From: Deltaproteobacteria bacterium
Lineage (GTDB): Bacteria; Myxococcota_A; Polyangia; JAAYKL01
Direction of reading: 5' to 3'
DNA length: 45,142 nt
NCBI GenBank assembly: GCA_028713995.1
Contig: JAQTNF010000025.1
Coordinates: forward strand, 1 to 45,142
How positions within the stretch are numbered: the stretch's first letter is position 1; each line of letters begins with the position of its first letter. Under the pieces are notes generated by a model. That model made no database searches and had not been told where the DNA came from. It worked only from the letters and a program-made list of their open reading frames with translations. Made by a program: the position numbers and the translations under genes. This document shows, in pieces, positions 16,213-23,270 of this stretch.

Positions 16213-16665
16213 CTACTTCTTCAGCTCGTCCCACTTGTAGTCGATGAGCTCGAGCAGCACGCCGTTCACGTTCTTGGGGTGGATGAACGCGAACTCGCAG
16301 TCGCGGAAGGGGCGCGCCTTCTTGGAGGGATCGTTCAGCAACGGCTTGGGGTTCGGGATGAACTTGTAGCCCTTGGGCTCGAGCTCCGCGATGGCGTCGC
16401 GGGTCTTGTCCACGTTGAGCCCCACGAGCATGATGCCCTCGCCGTTCTTCTCGATCCACTTGGCCACGTCGCCGTCCGGCGAGGTCGACTCCATGAGTTC
16501 GAAGCCCACGCCGCCGAGCCAGTAGCGGGCCACGCGGATCTTCTCAGGCTCGTCCACGTATGGATCGTCGGGCTTGGGCTTGCCGAGCACCGGCTCCCAG
16601 GCCTTCATGGCCGCATCGAGGTTCTTCACGGCGATGCACAGGTGATCGATCTTATTGACCTTCAT
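16213..16665 (-). CDS. VOC-family protein, methylmalonyl-CoA epimerase-like
   Basis: 150-residue vicinal-oxygen-chelate protein of full epimerase length with both beta-alpha-beta-beta-beta modules. IDHLCIAVKNLD gives the first metal ligand His8, FELMESTSPDGDVAKW is the family's mid-segment, and GVLLELID gives Glu139. Methylmalonyl-CoA epimerases normally have GxHHxAxxV in the second module, with a metal-binding His. Here the same spot reads GIMLVGLNV with no His, so canonical epimerase activity is doubtful. It is the last gene of the GNAT-oxidoreductase-ferredoxin operon, four bases after the ferredoxin stop. Its last 26-69 codons are repeated twice downstream. Confidence 0.75.
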   Translation of the reverse strand: MKVNKIDHLCIAVKNLDAAMKAWEPVLGKPKPDDPYVDEPEKIRVARYWLGGVGFELMESTSPDGDVAKWIEKNGEGIMLVGLNVDKTRDAIAELEPKGYKFIPNPKPLLNDPSKKARPFRDCEFAFIHPKNVNGVLLELIDYKWDELKK

Positions 16666-16669
16666 GGCT

Positions 16670-16975
16670 TCAGCCTTTCTTCTCGGCGTGGCCCTCTCCG
16701 TCGTAGCCGCGCGGCACGCCCACGGTCCAGTTGCCCGGGTTGGGCAGGAACGCGCGCGGCGTCGTGTAGCCCTCGAACCGGCCCTCCACGCCCTTGTTCG
16801 GGAGCCGGAAGTGGATGGCGCCCACCGGGCACGCCTCGAAGCAGATGCCGCACTCCTCGCACAGGTCCACGAGGATGGCGGCCTTGTCCTTCACGAGCCC
16901 CATGATCTGGGGCGGGCAGTGCTTGGTGCAGACGCCGCAACCGTCGCAGCGGAAAACGTCGATCTTCGGTACCAT
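16670..16975 (-). CDS. 2[4Fe-4S] ferredoxin
   Basis: 101-residue electron carrier. Two cluster motifs are C10-x2-C13-x2-C16-x3-C20 (FRCDGCGVCTKHCPP) and C39-x2-C42-x2-C45-x3-C49 (DLCEECGICFEACPVGAIHF). A C-terminal tail of about 45 residues (GYTTPRAFLPNPGNWTVGVP) goes beyond a minimal ferredoxin and may dock on a partner. AAGGAGGAG precedes the ATG. It lies between the flavin oxidoreductase and the VOC gene in one operon, so it is likely the redox partner of that flavoenzyme. Confidence 0.9.
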   Translation of the reverse strand: MVPKIDVFRCDGCGVCTKHCPPQIMGLVKDKAAILVDLCEECGICFEACPVGAIHFRLPNKGVEGRFEGYTTPRAFLPNPGNWTVGVPRGYDGEGHAEKKG

Positions 16976-16995
16976 GTCGCTCCTCCTTCGCCTTC

Positions 16996-18945
16996 TTAAA
17001 GGCGCATGCCCATCTTGTAGCCGTCGAGGACGGCGGAGTTGCCGCGCCGCGGGATGAGCGCGTCTCCGATGACGTAGACGCCCTTGCGCGCCTTCGCCAG
17101 GTCGTTCACCGGTTGCATGTCGGCCAGGATGACGGTCTCGGCCTCGACGAGCTTTTCGCCGTCCGGCGTCTCGACCTTGATGCCCTTCGCCGTGATCTCC
17201 GCGGGCTTGGCGAACCCCACGAGCGCCACCTTGCCCTCCTTGAGCTTGCTCATGTAGCGCCAGATGTAGCTCGGGTTCACGTCCGAGCCGGGCTTCTTGC
17301 CCTTGTGCACGAGCGCGATCTGCGTCCCGCCCTTCTCGAGCAGGAAGAGCGCCGTGGCGATGGCCACGCCGCCCGATCCGAGGATGGCGACCGACTTGCC
17401 GACCTTCACCTTGCCGTCCATCACGTCGAGGCACGAGACTACGTTCTTGCCATCCGCGCCCGGCAGCGTGCTCTTCGGGACGGCGCCTGTGGCGACCACG
17501 ACCTCGTCCGCGTCGGCCTTCTTGATCTCCTCGGCGGTGAGCGTCCGCTTGAGCTCGAACTTGACGCCGCCCTTGTCGCAGTAGGTCTTCAAGTAGTTGA
17601 CGAGGCGCATGAACTCCTCGTCGCCGTATGGGCCGTGGGACGCCGTTGCGGCCTGGCCGCCCACATGGTCGCGCTTGTCGAACACCGTGACCTTGTGGCC
17701 CTTCTCGGCCGCGATGGCCGCGGCCTGCATCCCCGCGATGCCGGCGCCGATGACCCAGATCTTCTTTGGGTGCGCGACCTTGGGGAACCCGTAGAACCCG
17801 AAGTCGGGCTCGGACTCGTGGCCGAGCGACGGGCGCACCATGCAGTTGAGCTCCGCGTCGCGGAACAGGCGCGCCAGGCAGATGTTGCACGCCATGCACG
17901 GGATGATGTCCTCCTGCCGGCCCTCCATGATCTTGAGGGGCAGGAGCGGGTCCGCGATCATGGGGCGGCACATCTCCCAGAAGTCGAGCTCCTTGCGGGC
18001 GATGGCGGCTTCCGGCAGCTCGGGCACGAAGAGGCGGTAAGCCATGGACACGGTCGTCGTGGGCCCTAGCGCCTCGCGCACGCGCTTGGCGAGGTAGAGC
18101 CACTGGCCCATCTTGCAGTCGCGCGAGATGACCGACACGGCCGACTCCTGCCAGCCCGCGGTGATCGACAGGCAGTCGGCGCCCGCCTTCTCGGCCAGCT
18201 TGATGACCTCGAGCGACTCCTCGGGCTTGTTGCCGCCGCGGTCGTGGAGCAGCTCGTCGGCGCACAGGCGGATGATGATCGGGTAGTCGGGGCCGACTTC
18301 CTTGCGGATGCGGCTCACGATGTCGGTCATGAACTTGGCGCGGCCCGCCACCGAGCCGCCGTACTCGTCGGTGCGCTTGTTGGTGTAGCTCGAGATGAAG
18401 TTGGAGATGAGGTAGCCCACGATGCCCGAGATCTCCACGGCGTCATAGCCGGCCTCCACGCAGCGGCGTGCGCCGTTCACGTGCTCCTGTATGCCCATCT
18501 CGATCTGCTCGCGCGTCATCTCGACCGGCTCGCGGAACCGCGGGATGCGCTGCTTCACCTGGGACGGGCCCACCGTGTAGTGCAGGTTGATGCCGCCCAC
18601 TCGGCCGCAGTGCATGAGCTGGAGCACCGACTTGGAGCCGTGCTTGTGGATGGCGTCGTTGATCCTGCGCAGGCCCGGGATGAACTTGTCGTCCCAGATG
18701 CCCATCATGCCCACGTAGCCCTGGCCCTCGCCCCTGGGATCCGTGTAGGCGCCCTGGGTCGTCACCATGCCGGCGCCGCCGCGGGCCTGGGCCTCCATGT
18801 AGGCGACCTCCTTGTCGGCGACGAAGCCGTCCCCGTAGTTGAAGTTGGTCTCGGTGGAGGCGTACTTGATGCGGTTCTTGACCTCCATCTTGCCGAGCTT
18901 CGCGGGGCTGAAGATGTGCGGGTACTTCTTCTCTCCGGGTTTCAT
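16996..18945 (-). CDS. NADH:flavin oxidoreductase, 2,4-dienoyl-CoA/enoate reductase family
   Basis: 649-residue FMN/FAD/4Fe-4S enzyme of the FadH/enoate-reductase type. Residues about 5-370 are the Old-Yellow-Enzyme barrel (LGKMEVKNRIKYAS, GYDAVEISGIVGYLISNF, RTDEYGGSVAGRAKF). The Fe-S motif is C-x2-C-x3-C-x11-C (CMACNICLARLF...NC), and an FAD/NAD module begins at IWVIGAGIAGMQAAAIAA. These enzymes reduce activated C=C bonds of CoA-esters or free acids. ATG 18945 has AAGGAGG just upstream, whereas an in-frame ATG at 19005 lies inside the GNAT gene. With ferredoxin and a CoA-type VOC protein downstream, a role in acyl- or aryl-CoA metabolism is likely; the substrate is unknown. Confidence 0.9.
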   Translation of the reverse strand: MKPGEKKYPHIFSPAKLGKMEVKNRIKYASTETNFNYGDGFVADKEVAYMEAQARGGAGMVTTQGAYTDPRGEGQGYVGMMGIWDDKFIPGLRRINDAIHKHGSKSVLQLMHCGRVGGINLHYTVGPSQVKQRIPRFREPVEMTREQIEMGIQEHVNGARRCVEAGYDAVEISGIVGYLISNFISSYTNKRTDEYGGSVAGRAKFMTDIVSRIRKEVGPDYPIIIRLCADELLHDRGGNKPEESLEVIKLAEKAGADCLSITAGWQESAVSVISRDCKMGQWLYLAKRVREALGPTTTVSMAYRLFVPELPEAAIARKELDFWEMCRPMIADPLLPLKIMEGRQEDIIPCMACNICLARLFRDAELNCMVRPSLGHESEPDFGFYGFPKVAHPKKIWVIGAGIAGMQAAAIAAEKGHKVTVFDKRDHVGGQAATASHGPYGDEEFMRLVNYLKTYCDKGGVKFELKRTLTAEEIKKADADEVVVATGAVPKSTLPGADGKNVVSCLDVMDGKVKVGKSVAILGSGGVAIATALFLLEKGGTQIALVHKGKKPGSDVNPSYIWRYMSKLKEGKVALVGFAKPAEITAKGIKVETPDGEKLVEAETVILADMQPVNDLAKARKGVYVIGDALIPRRGNSAVLDGYKMGMRL

Positions 18946-18974
18946 CTGAAAACCTCCTTGAGGGTTGTTCGAGG

Positions 18975-19433
18975 TTACAATCTCGTAAGATCGAAATCGA
19001 GACACATGGTCTTCGCCGGCTCGAATCCGCTCGTGCTGAAGAACCGGATGAGCTGCCAGTCGTCCCAGCTCACGAGCGTGTTGATCTTCTCGACCCCGGC
19101 CTTGCCGAGGTGGCCCACGAAGGCCTCCATGAGCTGCCGGGCCACACCCTTGCGCTGGTACTCGGGGTGGATGCCGATGGTGTCGAGGGTGGCCATCGTG
19201 GCCGGGATGCCGTACTCGCCGACGAAGAGCTCACCCATCACGAAGCCGACGACCTTGCCGTTCGCCAAGGCCACGAGAGCGGTGACGATCCGGTCCTTCT
19301 CGTCAAGGATCCGCGCGAACTTGCCCGCGAAGTACTCCGGCCGCGCGTTCCGAAAGACCTGCTGGTCGATGTCCACGACGCTGTCGAAATCCTCCCGGCG
19401 CAGCGGTCGTATCTCCAGCTCCGTCCTCGCCAT
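18975..19433 (-). CDS. GNAT-family N-acetyltransferase
   Basis: 152-residue single-domain acetyltransferase. IRPLRREDFDSVVDID is the typical N-terminal strand-helix, and TLDTIGIHPEYQRKGVARQL is motif A with the acetyl-CoA pyrophosphate loop (QRKGVA). SWDDWQLIRFFSTSGFEPA is the C-terminal motif B. Start ATG 19433 has GAAAGAGG upstream. The gene is first in a four-gene operon, 29 bases before the flavin oxidoreductase. The target amine or protein lysine cannot be predicted; control of the neighbouring CoA enzymes by acetylation is only a possibility. Confidence 0.85.
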   Translation of the reverse strand: MARTELEIRPLRREDFDSVVDIDQQVFRNARPEYFAGKFARILDEKDRIVTALVALANGKVVGFVMGELFVGEYGIPATMATLDTIGIHPEYQRKGVARQLMEAFVGHLGKAGVEKINTLVSWDDWQLIRFFSTSGFEPAKTMCLDFDLTRL

Positions 19434-19456
19434 CCCGAACCTCTTTCCCGTTGCGG

Positions 19457-19528
19457 CCGGCTCTCCGGAGCCGGTCCGTTCGTTCTCCACAGGCGGCAGA
19501 CTATAGGGCATCATTTTCCCGATGGCAA
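19457..19528 (-). promoter_or_regulatory. promoter and leader hairpin of the GNAT-oxidoreductase operon
   Basis: On the minus strand TTGCCA (19528-19523), 17 bases, and TATAGT (19505-19500) form a good sigma-70-type promoter. The 65-base leader contains a seven-base-pair hairpin, CCGGCTC (19457-19463) with GAGCCGG (19468-19474) around TCCG, just upstream of the GNAT ribosome site. The hairpin could modulate translation, but no attenuator structure is evident. Confidence 0.6.
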
Positions 19529-19628
19529 CGAGTGACTCGGCTTTGATTGTCCTGGTTTCTGTTGAAGAGGCCACGTTTCCAAGATATTGTGAAAATGACA
19601 AATGAACACCCAAAACGAGGCAATGAAC

Positions 19629-21920
19629 ATGGCTCGATACCGAATATTATCCGGCGCATTTTGGGTATGCATCATTCTCGTCCACGGCTGCGCGAAGATC
19701 GAAGGCCTCAACAACTCCGTTGACGGTGGAATCGGGACCGGCACCGGAGCCGACTCGGACTCGGACATGGATGCGGGCGGCGACACCGACGATGATGCCG
19801 GCACGGATGGGGATGGCGATACCGATACTGATACCGACGCTGACGCCGACACTGACGCCGACACTGATACAGATACGGACACCGACGCGGATTCCGATAC
19901 GGATGGGGATGGCGATACCGACACCGGGACCGAATCGGGCACGGACCCGGTCGCGTGCGGCGACACGGACACGTCCGTGTGCGGCGCGGATCCGTGCGTG
20001 GACGGGTACTGTTGCGACGATTCGTGCACAGACGTATGCGAGGCGTGCAACCTTACGGGCAGCAAGGGAACGTGCACGCCGGTGCCGCTCGGAGACGATC
20101 CGGACAGCGAGTGCACAGCCCAGGACGCCGGGAGCTGCGGGTCGAACGGGGCGTGTGACGGTCTGGGCCAGTGCGAGGAATATGGGACGGACACGCCCTG
20201 CGGGGTTTCGGGCTGTCCCGCGGACTCCTGCGACGGAACAACGGCGTTCCTCGACTACCCGACCACGTGCGAAAATTATTGTGGCGACGGGAGCTGTCAG
20301 GAATCGTGCACGTGCAGCGCGGCCCAGACGAATTGCACCGCGTCGGGCTGCTGCACGGCGCAGTGCGCTCTCCCGGCCGGGTGCGCCACCGCGGCCGGAA
20401 CGTGCGCGGACGTCTGCGGAGCGACGACGCTGTCGGTGGAGCAGGTCTGCAACGGCTGCGGCGCGAACGGGGCGAACGGCGCGTGCACCGGGACGAGCTA
20501 CGCATGCGACGCGGGGCACGGGTGCGAGACCCGGTCTTGCGGCGGAACGGATTACATCTGCACGAACTCTGGGGGGGCGTGGCAGTGGAGAACCAGCGCC
20601 GCATGCGACGACGGCAACGCGTGCACCACGGGCGAGGCGTGCAGCGGCGGCGCGTGCAAGGGCGGATCCGCAGTGGCGGAGGGCACGGCGTGCACGGGCG
20701 GGTTGTGCAAAGCCGGCGCATGCGTCGACGACCAGTGTTTCATCTCCGGGTTGTGGTACGGCGATCAAGACAGCAACCCAGCGAACGAGTGCCAGGCCTG
20801 CGTTCCTTCAACGAGCGGGACTTTGTGGACGAACAAGACCTTCGGAACAGCCTGCTCCCTCGGCATCTGCAACGGCGCAGACACCTGCATCGTGAACCCC
20901 TGCGCGACGGACGAGACGCTGGAGCCCGGCACGACCACCGTGTGCTGGAAGCGCTGCCCGCAGGGCAAGTCCTGGAGCGGCTCCGCGTGCACCGGCTCGG
21001 CCACCAACTACACCCAGGCGAGCGCGATCGCCGCGTGCCGCGCACTCGCCGGCACCACGTTGAACTGGCGGCTGGCCACCACCAGGGACTTCGCCCGGAT
21101 CCTGAACCCGTCGAGCCTGGGGAACGAGACCGGCCCCGCGTTCACAGGCACGGCGTGCACGACCGCGTCCACCAACTGCTACGTGATGTTCGACTCGGGG
21201 ATCCGTGGCACGACCGGGATCTGGAGCCAGAGCACGGCGAGCTCCTCGAACGGAGCCCGTGCGAACCTGAATACGGGAGCGGTGACGAACGCGGCCAACA
21301 CCGGGACCTCCCAGGCGCTTTGCATCCGGGACACGAGCGCGAGCACGGCCTGTCAGACCGCGGCCGCCGCATTCGTGTATAGCTTCGAAACAGGCGAGTC
21401 CGCGACGACATTGTACGGCTCTCCGAGCTGCTGGAGCGTTGGCACTCCGACGGCCAACGCCTCGGCCCCGCCCTCGGCCCAATCCGGCTCGAACCTGCTC
21501 GGCTGCCCGCGCACGACCGTGTACTCGAACAACCTTTCGGAAACGACGAACTGGGCGGAAGGGCCCAGGACGAGCGCGTGGGAGGGCTTCAAGATCGCGG
21601 CGTGCTCGGGCCAGAGCGTGAGCGTGCACTTCTACATGTGGACCGACATCGAGTCGAACGCGTCGTGGTGCACGGACGGCGTGTGGTGGGAGATCTCCAC
21701 GGACGGCGGCTGGACCTGGACAGCGGCCGCCACCTCGGTGCCGTTCACCGATACCCACGGCAACTGGTGCGCGCTCAATTCGGGATGGCTGGAGCACACA
21801 TACACGCTGCCCGCGGCGTACCTGAACGATCAATTCCGGATGCGGTGGATATTCTACTCCGACGCCCAGAACAGATTCCGCGGCCCGTTCGTCGACAACG
21901 TGCACCTCGTCAAGAACTGA
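19629..21920 (+). CDS. large Asp/Thr-repeat, Cys-rich surface lipoprotein with DUF1566-like domain
   Basis: 763-residue exported lipoprotein. Signal peptide 1-20 ends in LVHGC (Cys21). A flexible linker of Asp-Thr/Asp-Ala/Gly units (about 40-115) follows, then a Cys-rich region (about 120-430) of short EGF-like or myxococcal Cys repeats (CVDGYCCDDSC, CNLTGSKGTC, CSGGACKGG). A DUF1566-like domain (about 440-565; NWRLATTRDFARIL, TGIWSQSTAS, ALCIRD) comes next, and a C-terminal jelly-roll-like module (about 580-763; WWEISTDGGWTW, FVDNVHLVKN). ATG 19629 is chosen because GAGG lies eight bases upstream and because it starts a clean signal sequence. It is probably a surface adhesion or sensing protein; no catalytic motif is seen. 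Confidence 0.85.
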   Translation: MARYRILSGAFWVCIILVHGCAKIEGLNNSVDGGIGTGTGADSDSDMDAGGDTDDDAGTDGDGDTDTDTDADADTDADTDTDTDTDADSDTDGDGDTDTGTESGTDPVACGDTDTSVCGADPCVDGYCCDDSCTDVCEACNLTGSKGTCTPVPLGDDPDSECTAQDAGSCGSNGACDGLGQCEEYGTDTPCGVSGCPADSCDGTTAFLDYPTTCENYCGDGSCQESCTCSAAQTNCTASGCCTAQCALPAGCATAAGTCADVCGATTLSVEQVCNGCGANGANGACTGTSYACDAGHGCETRSCGGTDYICTNSGGAWQWRTSAACDDGNACTTGEACSGGACKGGSAVAEGTACTGGLCKAGACVDDQCFISGLWYGDQDSNPANECQACVPSTSGTLWTNKTFGTACSLGICNGADTCIVNPCATDETLEPGTTTVCWKRCPQGKSWSGSACTGSATNYTQASAIAACRALAGTTLNWRLATTRDFARILNPSSLGNETGPAFTGTACTTASTNCYVMFDSGIRGTTGIWSQSTASSSNGARANLNTGAVTNAANTGTSQALCIRDTSASTACQTAAAAFVYSFETGESATTLYGSPSCWSVGTPTANASAPPSAQSGSNLLGCPRTTVYSNNLSETTNWAEGPRTSAWEGFKIAACSGQSVSVHFYMWTDIESNASWCTDGVWWEISTDGGWTWTAAATSVPFTDTHGNWCALNSGWLEHTYTLPAAYLNDQFRMRWIFYSDAQNRFRGPFVDNVHLVKN
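19795..19930 (+). repeat. coding minisatellite of GA(C/T)AC(C/N)-type hexamers
   Basis: Imperfect tandem six-base units (GATACC, GACACT, GACGCC, GATACG) encode Asp-Thr and Asp-Ala pairs in the lipoprotein linker. The array is degenerate, in frame and built of units that keep the protein phase if copy number changes. It probably acts as a spacer from the outer membrane, with length variation expected between strains. Confidence 0.8.
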
Positions 21921-21925
21921 ATCTG

Positions 21926-21945
21926 CTGCCACGAAAAGACCGCGC
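21926..21945 (+). repeat. short direct repeat, left copy
   Basis: CTGCCACGAAAAGACCGCGC lies six bases after the lipoprotein stop. It recurs once with a single mismatch at 22638-22657, and both copies are followed by a CGGTGRGA-like stretch. The two copies bracket the PD-(D/E)XK-like gene. The rest of 21946-22050 holds a GAACGG-GCA-CCGTTC dyad (22000-22014) and a TATCAT hexamer (22027-22032) that may be that gene's promoter. Confidence 0.6.
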
Positions 21946-22050
21946 GGCGGTGAGACGATTTTTCGCAACTTCTCCAGCCGAACGGCCGATGAGCTCTTCG
22001 AACGGGCACCGTTCCGAAAGATGCGCTATCATCAACAAGGAGGGGAGGCG

Positions 22051-22608
22051 GTGACTGACCAGGTTTCATTCGAGGACATCAAGGAGCTGTTCCGCGAGAC
22101 GGATCGCAAGATGCAGCAGACCGCGGAGCAGATGCGGGAGACGGACCGGGAGCTGCGGACGAGCTTCAAGGAGTTGAACCTTCAGCTCGGGCACCTGGGC
22201 AACCGGCTCGGCGAGTTCGTGGAGGGCGTGGTGCGGCCCGGGCTCGTGCGGCTGTTCCGCGAGCGCGGCATCGAGGTGCACGGGACGCTTCGGGACGTGG
22301 GCGGGAGCCGGGACGGCGTCGCGTGCCAGGTGGATCTGCTCGTGGTGAACGACAAGGACGCGGTGGCCGTGGAGGTCAAGTCCAAGCTCGATCAGCGGGA
22401 CGTGGACGAGCACGTGGAGCGTCTCGGCAAGTTCAAGCTGGTCTTCCCGGTGTTCGCGTCCAAGCGGCTTTTGGGCGCGATGGGGGCCATGGTGATCCCG
22501 GACGGCGCGGCGGCGTACGCGGAGAAACGGGGGTTGTTCGTCATCGGGCAATCGGGCGAGGACGCCGTGCTGCTGAACTCCGAGGGCTTCGTTCCAGGCG
22601 AGTGGTAG
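22051..22608 (+). CDS. coiled-coil plus PD-(D/E)XK nuclease-fold protein (DUF3782-like)
   Basis: 185-residue protein. Residues about 8-45 are a charged helix or coiled coil (IKELFRETDRKMQQTAEQMR). The C-terminal domain has the PD-(D/E)XK arrangement: Glu55/Glu58 in the first helix (NRLGEFVEGVV), Asp95 in QVDLLVVN, and Glu108-x-Lys110 in AVEVKSK. Such small proteins are common in cyanobacteria and Myxococcota and often lie in accessory DNA; their biological role is unsettled. Start is GTG 22051 with AAGGAGGGGAGG directly upstream. It is a single gene between a lipoprotein and the dcw cluster, bracketed by a 20-base direct repeat. Confidence 0.75.
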   Translation: MTDQVSFEDIKELFRETDRKMQQTAEQMRETDRELRTSFKELNLQLGHLGNRLGEFVEGVVRPGLVRLFRERGIEVHGTLRDVGGSRDGVACQVDLLVVNDKDAVAVEVKSKLDQRDVDEHVERLGKFKLVFPVFASKRLLGAMGAMVIPDGAAAYAEKRGLFVIGQSGEDAVLLNSEGFVPGEW

Positions 22609-22637
22609 CCCAGCTCCCCCTTCCTGCTCCCTCTTCC

Positions 22638-22657
22638 CTGCTACGAAAAGACCGCGC
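22638..22657 (+). repeat. short direct repeat, right copy
   Basis: CTGCTACGAAAAGACCGCGC, 19 of 20 bases identical to 21926-21945 and in the same orientation, 30 bases after the stop of the enclosed gene. Together the copies could be the ends of a small inserted cassette. Nothing else is recognisable in 22658-22738. Confidence 0.6.
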
Positions 22658-22738
22658 CTCCGGTGGGATGGCGAGGGGGCGCCACAATCCGATTTTCCTC
22701 AGTGATTTCGCTGTAACTGCCGATAACCCATTAAAAAG

Positions 22739-22809
22739 TTGACACCCCTCATCCGTTGTGGCTACGTGTATTCCATCCCGATAGTGGGAAGACGTGGGAA
22801 AAGTGCTGG
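22739..22809 (+). promoter_or_regulatory. dcw promoter and MraZ-binding repeats
   Basis: TTGACA (22739-22744), preceded by an A-rich TTAAAAAG stretch, is followed after 18 bases by TACGTG (22763-22768). Downstream, GTGGG occurs at 22784-22788 and 22794-22798, exactly ten bases apart, with a degenerate TGCTGG about ten bases later, just before the mraZ ATG at 22814. Tandem GTGGG repeats at ten-base spacing are the known MraZ operator, so the cluster is probably autoregulated by MraZ. Confidence 0.7.
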
Positions 22810-22813
22810 CAAC

Positions 22814-23257
22814 ATGTTTCGAGGCCGCTACGACACGACGGTGGATGACAAGGGACGCACGAGCCTGCCGTTCCGCTATCGCGAGGTGCTCGCGTCCGTG
22901 GACGACGACCGGTTCGTGGTCACGACCGGGCTCGAGCCGTGCCTCGTGGCGTACCCGTTGAGCGGCTGGCGCGAGTTCGAGCAGCGCCTCATGTCCAAGC
23001 CGTCGTTCGATCCCAGCGTCGTCATGCTGAAGCGCGTCTACGTGTCGAGCGCCGTGGAGTGCCCCGTGGACGGGCACGGGCGCATCCTTCTTCCCCAGAA
23101 CCTGCGCGACTACGCGGGCATCACGCGGAAGGTCGTGTGGGGCGGGATGGTGGGCTACGTGGAGCTCTGGGATGAGGGCCGCTTCCGCGAGATCTTCACC
23201 GCGGCCCAGGCCGGGGCAACGGGTCTCGGGAAGGCTCTCGCGGACCTGGGCCTCTAG
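22814..23257 (+). CDS. mraZ: transcriptional regulator MraZ
   Basis: 147-residue AbrB-fold DNA-binding protein that controls the dcw cluster. Two SpoVT/AbrB-like repeats are present: MFRGRYDTTVDDKGRTSLP at the start (the classic MraZ opening) and AVECPVDGHGRILLPQNLR in the second half. ATG 22814 follows MraZ boxes only a few bases upstream, so the operator overlaps its own leader. It is first in the cluster, and rsmH follows after 13 bases, as in most bacteria. Confidence 0.95.
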   Translation: MFRGRYDTTVDDKGRTSLPFRYREVLASVDDDRFVVTTGLEPCLVAYPLSGWREFEQRLMSKPSFDPSVVMLKRVYVSSAVECPVDGHGRILLPQNLRDYAGITRKVVWGGMVGYVELWDEGRFREIFTAAQAGATGLGKALADLGL

Positions 23258-23270
23258 AGGCGGGAGGACC

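Noticed and set aside
19795-19930. CRISPR or regulatory tandem array
   Set aside because: The units are six bases, in frame and degenerate, with no spacers; they encode an Asp-Thr linker.
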